Translations under genes and position numbers: made by a program
Shown: positions 9,831 to 21,317 of the stretch, one piece after another
Layout: each line of letters begins with the position of its first letter
How positions within the stretch are numbered: the stretch's first letter is position 1
Notes under the pieces: generated by a model
Database searches by the model: none
The model's input: only the letters and a program-made list of their open reading frames with translations
Told to the model about the DNA's origin: nothing
Assembly: GCA_013368315.1 (NCBI GenBank)
Contig: JAACJM010000028.1
Location: forward strand, 186,001-250,000
Source of the DNA: Tetrapyrgos nigripes
Taxonomy: Eukaryota; Basidiomycota; Agaricomycetes; Agaricales; Campanellaceae
Direction: 5' to 3'
Length of the DNA stretch: 64,000 bases

Positions 9831-12290
9831 ATATACATTTGGATAATGGATCGAGAAAATCATCAAGAATTCCTGGGGATGCATTCCTTGGACACGGACA
9901 CGGGTTATCTCCTCCTCCGAAACATATGTAGTTTGATATCCGTTCCAGCTTCAAGCGAGTGTGGAGTAGACTTTCGCAGAAAGGCTACAATGGCGCGAGC
10001 CAAGCATGGCATGTTCAGCCTCCCATTCTTGCATCCGCAGGTACATAGTGACGCTGAGCGCTGCTATCTTCATATTATCAGCCAGTCTAGAAATTCAAAC
10101 ACGGAAGCGTAACTTCGCGACACGAAAATCATCGATCAAGGGCAATTTGGGGCTAGGCAAGTCATACTCACCTTAGAAGTTTTTTGAAGAAAAACCGTAC
10201 TGACGCTCGACAATTCGTGGGTACAGAATACAACCCATCAAGGATCTTTCTCCAATTAGTATCATTGTATCGTTGGATAATCCTGCTCCAGTGGCCAATA
10301 TAGTTCCAAGTCTGGCATGTGAGCACATAGAGCCACAGTGACCTGCACGTATACATCAACCCAAAGCTTTTACCATCCTCGTCGGACAGGGTCGCAGAGG
10401 CCTGCGGGCGATAACGGCACGATAGCACAGCCCTGCACTCCACAGGTTTTGATTTTTCGCCTGAATTGGACACCGTCCCGCAAATCCTTCGAATACTAGT
10501 GAGACTGCAGAAAGTTCGAAAACAACTTCCCACTATCAGTCTGTCAGATATCAAAGCCACGTCGGACGAGGACTCCAGTGTATGGTGAAAAGCAGACCGG
10601 TAGCATTTTGCATATAAAAAATTGAAGGATTGTGTTGGTGGCAGTCTATGGTATGTCAAGGGAAAGGGCCCATCGAGACCGCGACAAGAGTAGAAGAGTA
10701 GGAATGTATATATAGCAACGGGGAAGGGACGCCCAACGAAGATCTAGATAAGTATCATGAATAAAATGAGATGGGCATCCTGGACAGCGTGGAACATGAT
10801 GATTTTGCAGTTACTGACCTGGCCGGGACCTTACTACCTTCCACCAAGCAAGCAACAGTCTCTACGCAATACCCTCGATTTGATGTAAAATCTCTCGTAG
10901 TGTATAACAAGAAATGACAGGAAGTAATTGTCGAGAAGGCTATGAGGAAGATTGAAAAACAAGACGCAGCGAGCCCGGGTACCTGACCGTTCTTGTTGGG
11001 CCTAGGAATACATAAAGGTACTTTTTATGCCCCGTTCGCAAAGACAGCTTTCCGAAAGAATTGCAGAGAGTCGTTTGGATTGTGTTCGACGGAAAGCCTG
11101 TAGTACATGGCGACAAGAGGATCTCGTCAAGTGTCTAGGCATTCACGCTTCACCAAGGACAAGATTTCCTGTATCTGTGAGGAGTGGTGCGGATAGTCTA
11201 AGCAAGACTGTCAACCAGGACAAAATTGATACATACCTTAGTACCCAGAACTACTCAACGTTTGCTTGAAGAGATCAGCCTTGACGATCAGAGCCAGTCC
11301 ATCAGTCTCCAGGGTCTCGAATAGGAAAATCTTAGCCATCCTTTTGCTCTATCGCAGTCGTGAAGGAGAACACAAGTTGAGGCAGAAGTTGGTTGAAGTC
11401 GCAAACCCGTCGCGGTCAAGCCCTGGCAATTTACAACTTCGTACAAATTTGGGGTAAAAAGTTCTTTTCTTCTCAACTTCGTCCACAAATCGACTTCGCG
11501 ATTGTAAAATTCTTGTAACCTCTCTCTTGAGCCTCCCTGGGCCCGAAGACGGATTCTATATCTGTTTGCTGGCGAATCGGCTTCAAGATATCCATACACT
11601 CACCTCTTTCTTTCGTTTTGACTCATTCGCGCATGACTGGCCTGCAGTCTTGAACGAGAAAGATAATATCAACGAGAGGAGACTAGAGAAGTCATTAGTC
11701 ACTATTAGATCTCCTCGGTCTAGATCGCGAAGACTCAAACACTATGTAGCTATGTTCCTCGGACTTGCCAGCTGTAAGGTGTACCTTGTTACGGTGTCCT
11801 TCAGGCTTCGTTGTCAATGAACTGTTAACATGTATACTGTGTCGACTCTGTGCCCAGACAGGTAGTGACTTTGGAATAATCACGACATCCACGTATCCTG
11901 AAGAGGCTCAGTAAGTAATCCGTTGCCTTGTATACGTATCCTCGGGCCAGGCCACTTCTAACGTTCTACTCCTAGAAGGTAGTAGCTAGTATGCTCTTAT
12001 CATTGCGGTAAGCCTTTTCGTTGTGATATTACTCTACTCTCCTCGGAGAACCAGAAAACTGGAGTTTGGACCCGCATCCGGTTGCGCGAGCTTCTGCTAG
12101 ACTGAGGAAGCATCAAGGAAGTATGGGAGTCGTTCCTTGACTCCATCCATTCATCCATTCTGCCAGCGCTATCTGACTCAGAATCTTCTCATTGATAACA
12201 CCCGTAAGCTAAGTCCCAGTAGGTCATTTCATTCACGAATGCCCTCCATGAGTCCGAGTCTGAATGCTCTCCTCTTCGTCTGTCTAGTTG
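9831..12290. other. Long stretch without a supported gene
   Basis: About 2.5 kb. The longest frame is a minus-strand 163-codon ORF (10659-10168). It has no recognisable domain, and the frame around it does not extend with good splice sites. A 103-codon minus frame at 11599-11288 is likewise unrecognised. CpG content is normal, so this is not part of the decayed block. It may hold lineage-specific genes or noncoding RNA. Confidence 0.35.
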
Positions 12291-12296
12291 TATAAA
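12291..12296 (+). promoter_or_regulatory. TATA box of the GH128 gene
   Basis: TATAAA 70 bp before the ATG at 12366. It supports 12366 rather than the in-frame position 12288 as the start, because the latter lies upstream of the box. Confidence 0.5.
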
Positions 12297-12365
12297 GGCC
12301 ACGCCAACCTGGAACCAAGAGTCAATCCCAAACCCTTCCAAGAGCGATACTCAGCCCAAATCCCA

Positions 12366-13546
12366 ATGGCATTCTACCTTGCAGGCCCCGGTGTCTGGTC
12401 ACTCGTCCTTCTCCTTTGGGGGTCCTTCTTAGTACCATCACCAACCGTAGTCGTCGCCAGAAATGCGAAACGTGGTATCGCTTCTGCACCGAGCGATTAT
12501 CAAGCTCTCGACCTCATGAAACTTGAAAGCACCAGCCAAGCTTCTTGGGTTTACAATTGGAACGATTATCCCCCTCAATCTGTTCCGAGGGGTCTCGAAT
12601 ACGTTCCTATGCAGTGGGGAGAGGAAAATATTGGGAATTTGAAAAGTAGGATTCAGCACACTGGCGCGAAAGTTCTTCTGGTAAGGACTCGGATTTGCGG
12701 TTTGAAGATTATGTATAACTCATCCAATATCGACTTTCCCTTTTGGTTCCCTTTTCGGTTTCCCTGTAACAGGCATTCAACGAACCCGACATCCCATCCC
12801 AATCCAATCTTTCGCCCGAGACAGCTGCGCAGCTGTGGAAACGTTATATTCAACCCCTCAAGTGGCAATACGGTATACGACTCGGATCACCTGCTGTCGC
12901 CAATGTCCAATCAAGGTGGCTCAAAGATTTCATCTCTGCGTGTACTGGGTGTACCATAGATTTCTTGGTGATACACTGGTGAGTATAGTTTAGATCGAAA
13001 TGCTAAGATCACCTCGGAAATCGCTGACAAGTCCCTATGGCCAGGTACGGTCAAGGTGCTGATAATTTCATTCATATGTTGAAGGGGGCACATCAAGAAT
13101 TTCCGAACTATAAAATCTGGGTGACGGAATGGGCTGATACTACGATGAATGATCCCGCAGGTGAGTTGAGCTCCTACTTAGTTCTAGAGATAACGAGAGA
13201 CTAACTAAAGCATGACTCCTTCTAATTCGGCGTCCAGTCGTCCAAACATTCCTCGAGCAAACAACTCATTATATGGATTCGCAACCTTGGCTGGAGAGAT
13301 ATTCTTGGTTTGCTTACACTGTAAGTGATCAGTGGCATTTTTTCAATGTACTGAGCCTAATATTATCGACGTTTGCTTCAGAGACAGACGGATGGACTCG
13401 GAATGCAATCTAGTATGCCGTCCAGCTTTATACCTATTAATGCGGTGTGCTGTACGACTGACATACTTGCTTTTTCGGTATTCGCTTTAGATCTGCTCGA
13501 TAGAAATGGCAATTTCAATGCACTGGGCCGGTTTTACCTCAATTGA
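12366..13546 (+). CDS. Secreted glycoside hydrolase family 128 (Asl1-like), 268 aa
   Basis: Exons 12366-12680, 12773-12978, 13045-13160, 13238-13320, 13382-13412, 13491-13546; the sum is 807 nt. The N-terminus is hydrophobic (FYLAGPGVWSLVLLLWGSF), a plausible signal peptide. The catalytic core follows the GH128 plan: KRGIA near the start of the mature protein, WVYNWNDYP, FVPMQW-like strand YVPMQWGEE, FNEPD with Glu109 as candidate acid/base, IHWYGQ, then VTEWAD with Glu202 as candidate nucleophile, and the end signature ALGRFYLN. GH128 enzymes cleave beta-1,3-glucans, and fungal members act on the cell wall. The role here, wall remodelling, is inferred from the family. The 31-nt fifth exon and the alternative unspliced read-through around 13413-13490 make that junction the least certain, but splicing restores NLLDRNG, which the family expects. 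Confidence 0.88.
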
Positions 13547-14577
13547 GCCTTCGACAGAATTTTGAGGGCCGATACACTAAATTATCACTTGCGCATGGAT
13601 CTTATTTTGTGACGAACGTAGGTAGACTGCAGGTACAGCTCTACAGTTACCCAACCTAAAATTGAATATCAAGGCCGCAAGTTGAATCAGAAATTTTTTT
13701 TTGACATACCGATGGTAAAGCCTTCAAGAATCAGGCCGCCTCAGAGGGACGGATGTCGATCCCCCTCAAGCAATGTAGCACCGTACACGTCGATCCTCCT
13801 TGTTTTTTCTTCTTCTTTTTGCCGCCGATATCACAGTGTCCCAGGGCATCCAGGGCTGTTGCGCACGGATTTAGCTTGTATACTTGGCCTCTGATAGCAA
13901 CTGGGTGGTTCGAGCCATGAACAAACGTTCCTACCTATTCAAATAGATATCACAGGAGGGGGGTTCTACATAGCTGAAGCCGACTATGTACTTGCTCCCA
14001 CGAGAGGCTTCCAAAACTCCTCTGACTCTTCGAGAGTCGTTGCACTTCAACAGCTTCCATAAGGTTTCATACAGTGATTTACTTCGGGTTAGTCGAATCA
14101 GTCTAGTCCCAATCTGGAAATTTCAACTACATATGTACCACCGGGGCCCATTGATTTACCATCATGAGTTCTCAAATCTATTCATGTCAGGGTTGACGAG
14201 ATCTCGCCCAACAGTCAGGTAGTAGGCCGAGCTAGGCCGAGCCTGAGAGAAGTATGCATAAACGAGAACACAGCTTGAAGGCAGACACGTACATTAACAG
14301 TGATCAGAAGGTGATGTTATCTCATTCTTCATCGAGAACGGCACATTGAGAGCTGGTCAAAACGGTATCTTGAATTGATCTTGAAGCCACAGAGCGCGCC
14401 AGCTAGCATCCAGAAAGTTGTGCGTATGCGAAAATCTCATGTTACCCATCTTCTACGTTTGTTTCTTCAAAAAACTGCTCAAGGCGACAGAGTGGCTGAA
14501 GCTAGACTGAGGACTAATAGTCATCATTCGGAGTTCAAAAATTAGCTCATGCCGAAGAACAACTGCATAGTTGCACT
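13547..14577. other. Intergenic, no gene seen
   Basis: Only short frames (70-78 codons) without recognisable features. A GGTTCGAGCC match at 13907-13916 resembles a tRNA B box but has no cloverleaf around it. Confidence 0.4.
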
Positions 14578-14580
14578 TAG

Positions 14581-14595
14581 TTAGGGTTAGGGTTA
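14581..14595 (+). promoter_or_regulatory. Two tandem TTAGGG motifs in the eS30 promoter
   Basis: TTAGGGTTAGGGTTA lies 51-65 bp before the eS30 ATG and is preceded by another TTAG. TTAGGG is the telomere repeat of filamentous fungi and the recognition core of Tbf1/TRF-type Myb proteins. In several fungi such sites drive ribosomal protein genes, and plants use an analogous telo-box. Use as a regulatory site here is inferred from position and motif. Confidence 0.5.
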
Positions 14596-14645
14596 CGTCA
14601 AAATCACTGCCTTACTCATCGTTGGGCTCTCCATCCTCAAGAAAT

Positions 14646-15222
14646 ATGGGCAAAGGTTCGCCCTTCCTCCCTCTGATTTCCGCAACATGTGTGCTCATCT
14701 AGCTTCCCTCGCCTTCGTCTAGTTCACGGTTCTCTCGCTCGTGCGGGTAAAGTCAAGTCTCAAACTCCCAAAGTCGAGCCTCAGGAGAAGAAAAAGACTC
14801 CCAAGGGCCGTGCTAAGAAGAGAATTTTGTACAACCGTCGGTGGGTAATCCTATCGCCTCTCTTCTCTGGCCAATTTTACTGAGCTGTATCTATAGCTTT
14901 GTCAATGTCACCACTCTCCCTGGAGGCAAGAGGCGAATGTGAGTACCGATTTTGAAGTTTCGAGTCATTTTCCGGACCCTTTCACCTTTCTCTACATTTT
15001 TCCGTCCCGTAACCGACACACTTCACCCCGCCTTGAGTGATGATACAACAAAAATCAAGCATAGTTCACACTGAACTACCATGTTGATACCCAATCATCT
15101 AGTCTTTCGCTCCTATCTGACTCATCTCTTTCTATTCTTTCATACTATCTTATCATTCTTTTTACCTGGTACATCTGACTAACCATTCCTCTTATCCCAG
15201 GAACCCCAACCCCGAGAAGTAA
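14646..15222 (+). CDS. RPS30: 40S ribosomal protein eS30, 63 aa
   Basis: Exons 14646-14655, 14723-14840, 14897-14938, 15201-15222; the sum is 192 nt. The product starts MGK and continues [19 protein letters not shown], then a Lys-rich GRAKKR segment, RRFVNVT, and ends KRRMNPNPEK. This is the eS30 pattern at its usual length of 62-63 aa. It is a component of the small ribosomal subunit near the decoding region. As in other fungi it is not fused to the ubiquitin-like FUBI domain of animals. The first exon is only 10 nt (ATG plus two codons and one base), a common ribosomal-protein arrangement. The third intron is long for this genome (262 nt). A double TTAGGG lies just upstream. Confidence 0.96.
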
Positions 15223-17452
15223 AAAGCCACCAAAGGCTACCATTGTATCACCAGACTCTGCCGGGAAAGCAGTTTCTGCCATCGCTTTTTACGGACGTTA
15301 TCAAGCGTTACGAAACGGTGCAGGAGATTTGTAGCCTTAGCCTGTCTGTCATTGGTTGTGGTTGTGGTCGGTTGTGGGGTTGGATCTCTGTTCTCTGTTC
15401 TTGTCTTCCTGCTGTGCAATTACACTTACTTTCTTATGGCGTACGATACATGTTACACTATACAACACACGCACCACCATGCCTCATCCATTTCTTCCTC
15501 ATCATTATGCATGCTATGATTTCGCCTGTTGTCTGTGTCGCTGAGTGTAATTGGAACAGTAAAGCGAGATGTACACGAACGTTTTTTCTGCCTACGCTGT
15601 TGGAAAGTGGATTCCCGGATGGAGCTTTTGTCTTGCCTCAACGTTCTCTACGCTCGTAGACGTCTTGGCATTGTGAAATGCCTTTCTTCTCATGCTCTCT
15701 TCCGCCAGCTTCTCACTCCCCTTAACCATGGAACAGCGGGATTTTTCCGTTATTCTTGAAGCCTTTCAGCATGCTCATACTCATTGTCGGGTACGTTCTA
15801 TTCATGTGGTGGGGCATATTTTTCCGTAGGGTTGGTTAAGTAAATGTATTGCGCAGAAGTACATATCATACACAGACAGCCAGGTAAGACACCGTCTTGA
15901 CTCAGTCTTGAGGACTGGGACACGAAGGTAGCTGATGAAGCTAGCGATGGCCTATTTTTGGTGGGTTGTGTTGACCAGGGCGTTGACCAGGACGTCGACG
16001 TCCTTGGGCTGTTTGTGGGTTGTAGCACGGAGTATTGAGACGTGTCAAAGAAACGGGTGGGATACTCTTGCTCGTCGAGGATGTATATGTCTATGCATCT
16101 GCCTGGGTTTCTGTCAGTGAAAGAAAATGTCGAGACGGATAATCTGGTATCAGCATTACTTGAGGCTTCTTTACGTCTGCACCCGATGACTGGTGTTTCA
16201 AGGATGCAAAGTAGAGACGCATGGCCTACATCGATATCGGATGCGCATGTCGAAGAAGTTTCTTGGATGATCGTTATGAAGGTCAAACCCTGGGTCTGTT
16301 CTGACGGTGATACTGTGCCTCTAGAAGTTTTAGATGAGCTAGGACTAAAGCGGAAGACACAAAGAACCAGCTAGTCTTGCCGGTGAACCATCCAAGCAGA
16401 ATGAGCACGTTGGTAAACGTTGATATGGTGCCGGTACCGGTACTTGAAAGGTTGGAGAAAACCGACCCTTTTCTCTTGCTTTCTTTAAGTACGCTCAGAA
16501 AGAAAGCAGTAGCCTTTAAAGGAAGGGAAAATAATGCGTTTTTCAGTCTGCACACATGCCCATACTTTCCTTTGTCCCGGATCCGCGTGGTCTGTTATTT
16601 TAGTCTGCAGGATTCCCAAGCGAGAGAGTCAGGTAAAAGAAGAAGAGAATGCTGACGCGTACGAGGGTAAGACCAAGACCAGATAATCTGCTTGTTTGCC
16701 GTCTGCGATTTCATTCCGGTACGAGGGGACTTGAAATGAAATGAAGGACCGTGTCTCGCCATACTTGTAAGTTCGCTCGTAAATTGACGCCTGGATGCAA
16801 GTAGGTGTTATCAGCAATACAGGAAGCGTATGCGAGATTTTTTTTGAAGCCACCTGAATGTCAACCAACGATTGCCGTCTTTTTCTGGAAAGAGGAACTT
16901 TCGAGATGGATGTTCCTTTCAGCGTACAAGCTTTGGCCAGAGATGACGTTCTCGAAGAATGATGGGTAACCGGAGACAAGAATGCATTGACTCACAAAAA
17001 AGTCTGGATGCGCGTCGAACCGATCATATAATAATAGAATATGGTTAGTTATTTTATGTAAAAAAGAGAATGTACAGCTGTTCTCATGATTTCCATCGGT
17101 ATCAGTTGAGGAAAGAGCTTCATCGACAAGAACTCGAAGCTGCACATCGAGGTGGAGTTTGTACGTGGAAAGCTCTCCTGAGCTGGTCGTGTGCACTGAC
17201 CAACTCGAAATCACGTTACATGACGCACCTATATGAAAATATTCCCACAAACAGTGTTCTCGTCTTTTCGACGACGCTCTGGCCTCCGTCGAAAGGCAAA
17301 AGACGCGTACTAGATCAAACATATTGGCTGATTATTGCCTTGACACTCCCATATAGTCCAAAGTCATTTCTAGAAGCGGTCTTTTCAACAAAACACTTTT
17401 GGGTTCCGTCACGCGACTCTTCCTTTATAGGAGTGGCGTAGTCGACTCCAGC
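15223..17452. other. Region with unresolved minus-strand frames
   Basis: Beyond the eS30 3' region there are long minus-strand frames at 15798-16286 (162 codons), 16283-16555 (90) and 16861-17322 (153). The 16283-16555 frame has hydrophobic stretches such as NVLILLGWFTG and SWFFVSSALVLAHL, which could be a decayed or poorly resolved 7TM-type gene. No convincing exon chain could be built. Treat this as a possible membrane-protein gene or pseudogene. Confidence 0.25.
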
Positions 17453-17453
17453 C

Positions 17454-17460
17454 TATATAA
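17454..17460 (+). promoter_or_regulatory. TATA box of the HABP4-like gene
   Basis: TATATAA 114 bp before the ATG at 17574, followed by a CT-rich leader. Well placed for a strong fungal promoter with a pyrimidine-rich start region. Confidence 0.5.
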
Positions 17461-17573
17461 ACCCGAGTCGTTCTGTCTTTCTCTCCAATCAACCATCACT
17501 TTGACGACTCACCAGTGCATTTACTTTTCTCTCTTACGACTTTCCTCTTCTACACCCATTTCACTTGTTCATC

Positions 17574-18175
17574 ATGACTCGTACTGAACGCGCCGTCTTT
17601 CCCCGTGCCATCATCAAGGACCGACACCTGAATAAGTCGGGCCTCGACAGGTCTCTCCGCAAGGAGGGTGCTGGCCCACATAACTGGGGTCGCCCCGAAG
17701 ACCAGCTTGCTGCTTATGACGACGACCAGTTTGAGCTGGACGAGGAGTCCTTCAACGAGGTGAACGACGACGCGAGCTCCAATGCCTCTGATGGTACGCG
17801 TTGCTTCTGTTCCGCTGACATGAGCTTGGTGCTAATTCTTCGCTTCTCTAGCCGCTGAAGGCAAGGCTCGTCAGCCTTCTAACGTTGGCATCACCGAGGA
17901 AGAGCTCGCCGCTGCGAGGAAGTTCAGGAAGAAGGCTCTCAAGGGTCAAGGTGTGTATGCCTCAACTTGTCTAGGATTTTCCATGTGTTGATTTATTCTC
18001 CTCACGCAGTCGACCTTGCTGCTATCGCTCGCACCTCCGGCGCCGTCTCTGCCTCTCCTCCCAAGGTCACTTCTCCCAGTGCCGCGTCTGAAACCAGTGT
18101 AGTATGTCTTACATCTCCTCACCACTTTGATCGCGTCACTAACCGCTATACCCACAGTCTACCTTGCCCGTTTAA
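17574..18175 (+). CDS. Small HABP4/Stm1-like protein, 142 aa
   Basis: Exons 17574-17793, 17852-17950, 18010-18101, 18158-18175; the sum is 429 nt. Key parts are an N-terminal basic stretch with RHLNKSGLDRS, the motif KEGAGPHNWG, an acidic middle (DDDQFELDEESFNE), EEELAAARKFRKKALKGQ, a VDLAAIARTSGAV segment and a Ser/Pro-rich end. The GAG.HNWG element is the hallmark of the HABP4/SERBP1/Stm1 group, which binds ribosomes and RNA and in yeast clamps idle 80S ribosomes. The rest is short compared with Stm1, so a ribosome-associated role is a hypothesis. The last exon is only 18 nt. The upstream TATA box suggests high expression. Confidence 0.75.
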
Positions 18176-21100
18176 CTTAACTGTATTAATCCTTTACGAT
18201 TGTTCATCGCTTGCTCGGCCACCATCTCACTTCTCTCATCCCATCCAATCCAGTCCTTTGTAGTTGTATCCCGTGCGGGTCTTCCGCTCAGTTGTTTTTT
18301 GACGACGAAATGTTAATTACTGTATATATAAGAATAAATGATACTGTCTTTCTGGTCGTGGGTTTGCTTTATCCTGGTGGTGCTTGTAATTGGCATATCG
18401 CTATCCCAACTACTTCCATTCACCCGTCAGGGATCCACTGAGATTCTCCGCCCAACAGCGCACGTCATTCCGCACGCAACCAGGGGGGTCAGCAGATAGA
18501 TCATCCCTTAACTGATGAACGGAGTAGCATTTAGGTTCGGGTTCGGAAGATTACCAAGAGGAATGATTAACGGACAAGAATATGATTCAACAAGCCTAGC
18601 AGCTGCCTAAACCTGAAGCAGCTGCGACTGCTCACACGATTTTCAATTGTGATTAACAAGAACATGGACATGATGCCATGGCCATCGATATTTCATGTCT
18701 GTCGCGTCCCTGTAAAACCAAGAGCCGGCCATACTTAATACATAGGAGCCTGTATCATGATGGCCTTTAGTATTCTGTAAAGCCTCTGTAAGGCCTCAAG
18801 GACGTCCTTCATTGTTCAAATTCCGAAAAACGATAGTTCTGTACGTACAAGTGACCACTTATTATATGCAGTGCAGCTTTCAAACTTCCGTCGAAATTTC
18901 TTCTCTTTTGCGTCTCCTGAATATCAACAGAATATGAATTCTCACAGTCATTCTTCAGACTTCTGCTTCTACAGACTAGCAGTCTTGCAGCATGTATCGA
19001 TGTACACGATAACCAAGGTCGTGCCACGCGTAACAGGGCATTGGATAATTTCAACCGCAACTGGGATCTGGGACCAAGGTCAACCGTAACTTCGGATGGA
19101 TCCTACATGTCATCGCTACTTGGATGCATAGATATTTCCCTTTGCCTGCAGGCGTTGATTTTGACATCAACCGACGGACCTACAACGAATGGTGAATGAT
19201 GCATGATGGAACGCGGGGTTCGGCGTTATCATAAAATTTTTCGGAATGCGGGGTAGTAACGTTAGCGACTTGTTGCAGCGTGATCGCGCAAAGTCGCGCC
19301 ATCGGCGGAAGTCGATCTAGAGTCAGAGAGAGTTTTCCAGAACGGGTATTGCTGCGCCAATGCAAGCGCAGCTGGTGGCCGGAAGATGAAGACGACAGAT
19401 ACTAATAGTTCATTACAGAGGGGTACTACCCATAGAGTAGTCGCAGTCACAACTGTGTACGGGGTAATAAATTCCTTCCTTCAGTTTACCAATGACATCC
19501 CCAACAGGGGTTCTATTCCAGTAGATAGCAACGCAATGTTGAAAACATGCCACTGCATCCCGGCAGTCTTCCTTGAAGGGGCCATAGCCAAGTAAAAATA
19601 AACCACAATACTATCCTTTTAATCCATTCCATAGAAGCAAGAGACGGCAAATGCATAATAATAAGTATGCCTTCTCCGCACCCGTCGATACCACCGGGAT
19701 TAGAGTACCGGTAATGAGGATACGGCCGCGGCTACACGAATTGACTAGGTTTCCAAAGCACCATCGTCAATGCAAACGCAAACTTGGGCTAAATCCGCGA
19801 TGAGTTGCATGGTGTGGTGGAGGGGCAGTGAGGGCATTGAGTTTACAAAAAAAAAAAAAAGCTGATCTGACAAAGTTAGGTGTTCGGCTTCGCTAGTTTA
19901 GTTGATGAATAGGGTCCTTTCAAGATGGAAGTTGCCCAGCCACGCTTGAAGGCGATAGACATGGAGCTCTCAAGCAGATGCAGAACGCAACTTAATTCTT
20001 GAGTAGAACGAAAACAGGCTTGACAGAGCGACGAAGGAGAGGCCTGAACGAGTTGGGGTTTGTTGAGGTGAAAAGTACGGTGATGAACGAGGGTAGGAGA
20101 GGAGAGCGGAGAGTGTCTGACGACGGATAGTTTCGTCGACAAGAGGGCCGGCCTGCTGGAAAAAAGGGCACCGAAAATGGTCGATAAGCGTGGCAGAATG
20201 TTTGAGAATTGTAAAGAGTCTCACTCTTTATAACGCCTAAGGATAGACGATGACTGCAGTGTATCCTTGAAATACAATACAATGAGAGCTCTGTGATTCG
20301 GTACCCGACTAGCCCTGCTTGCTTCCGAGTCAAAACCGCTTTAGTATCTTGATGAGAAGTGTTGAACCAAAAGACTGTTGAAGAAACAAGTCCTTACATC
20401 TATAATAAGTAATTTCCTTTTATATTTTTCTTTTCCCTATCATTGTTACCTCTCTCCGTGTCTGCCACCCATCTATTTGGTTGTGTATTTGATCCGTACA
20501 TACCAAGCCTCACATATACCGTACGATCTCGTCCAACACACCTCAGTTGTTCCCACTATGTTGTGTGAACCTGAGTACCTTTACTTACTAGTACTCTTTT
20601 CTTACAAAGACGTAGTAGCACAAGAGGATCACCAGCAAGCGAGTCCTCTTGCTTCCTCTTCGCCCGTGTACGCAATGTTTGGATGGTTCTTTTTCTTGTT
20701 ATGTAATGATGGTCCATGGTCACTTCTGAAGGGGTTCTTTCCACCATGATAAAACGACTGACTCGGATTCCCGCAATGAACACACTGACTGATAGGTGTG
20801 TACAGAGCCTCACACCCACCAATTGCAAATCCGAGTACGAAAACAGGGGGCATCTTTGCGACGTCGACGCGTAACTGTAAGTATTTTTGAGAGTCTCAAA
20901 ATGGAACCTTCCCAGGATCCTGCCTCCTCCAAATCCTACCATGTCGAATCCTTGTCCAACAGCACACTTGGCAGCTGCCTCCTCAGATTCTGATATTCAT
21001 CCTCATTAGGTTCTCTGGTAACTTCAAGATACGCCAAAGATTCTCCCAAGTCCGGTCCCTCGAAATATTAATGCAGCGTTGAACCACTGCCAATTTCCAA

Positions 21101-21317
21101 CTTTGCACGTCCAGACGGTCCACTCTCTAATGCAAACCCAATGTCTTCCCAAAGATAGACATATTCTGGCCCAACGTAACAACCGCATCCTATTTTACGA
21201 ATGTTTCTTGTTTCAAGGTTGATCTGGCGTACCTGTGTTGCCGATCGTACATATAGGCGTAATGTCAGCTCTATTGCTAGTATTCTTCTTTCTCAAGACC
21301 TTCTGGTCACCAGTACC
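18176..21317. other. Long intergenic stretch, no supported gene
   Basis: About 3.1 kb. Minus-strand frames overlap at 19876-20333 (up to 113 codons) downstream of a TATAAAG at 20233-20227; none has a recognised domain. A plus-strand frame at 20378-20749 is hydrophobic at its start but has no homology that I recognise. An A14 run lies at 19847-19860. Confidence 0.35.

Noticed and set aside
10168..10659. 163-codon minus-strand ORF
   Set aside because: Composition rich in Ser, Arg and Cys like a random frame, no domain, no flanking splice signals that extend it. Not called as a gene.
12288..12365. Upstream in-frame start for the GH128 protein
   Set aside because: A TATA box lies at 12291-12296, inside this stretch, and the ATG at 12366 gives a proper signal peptide.
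13900..13920. GGTTCGAGCC resembling a tRNA B box
   Set aside because: No matching A box at the right distance and no acceptor or anticodon stems can be drawn around it.
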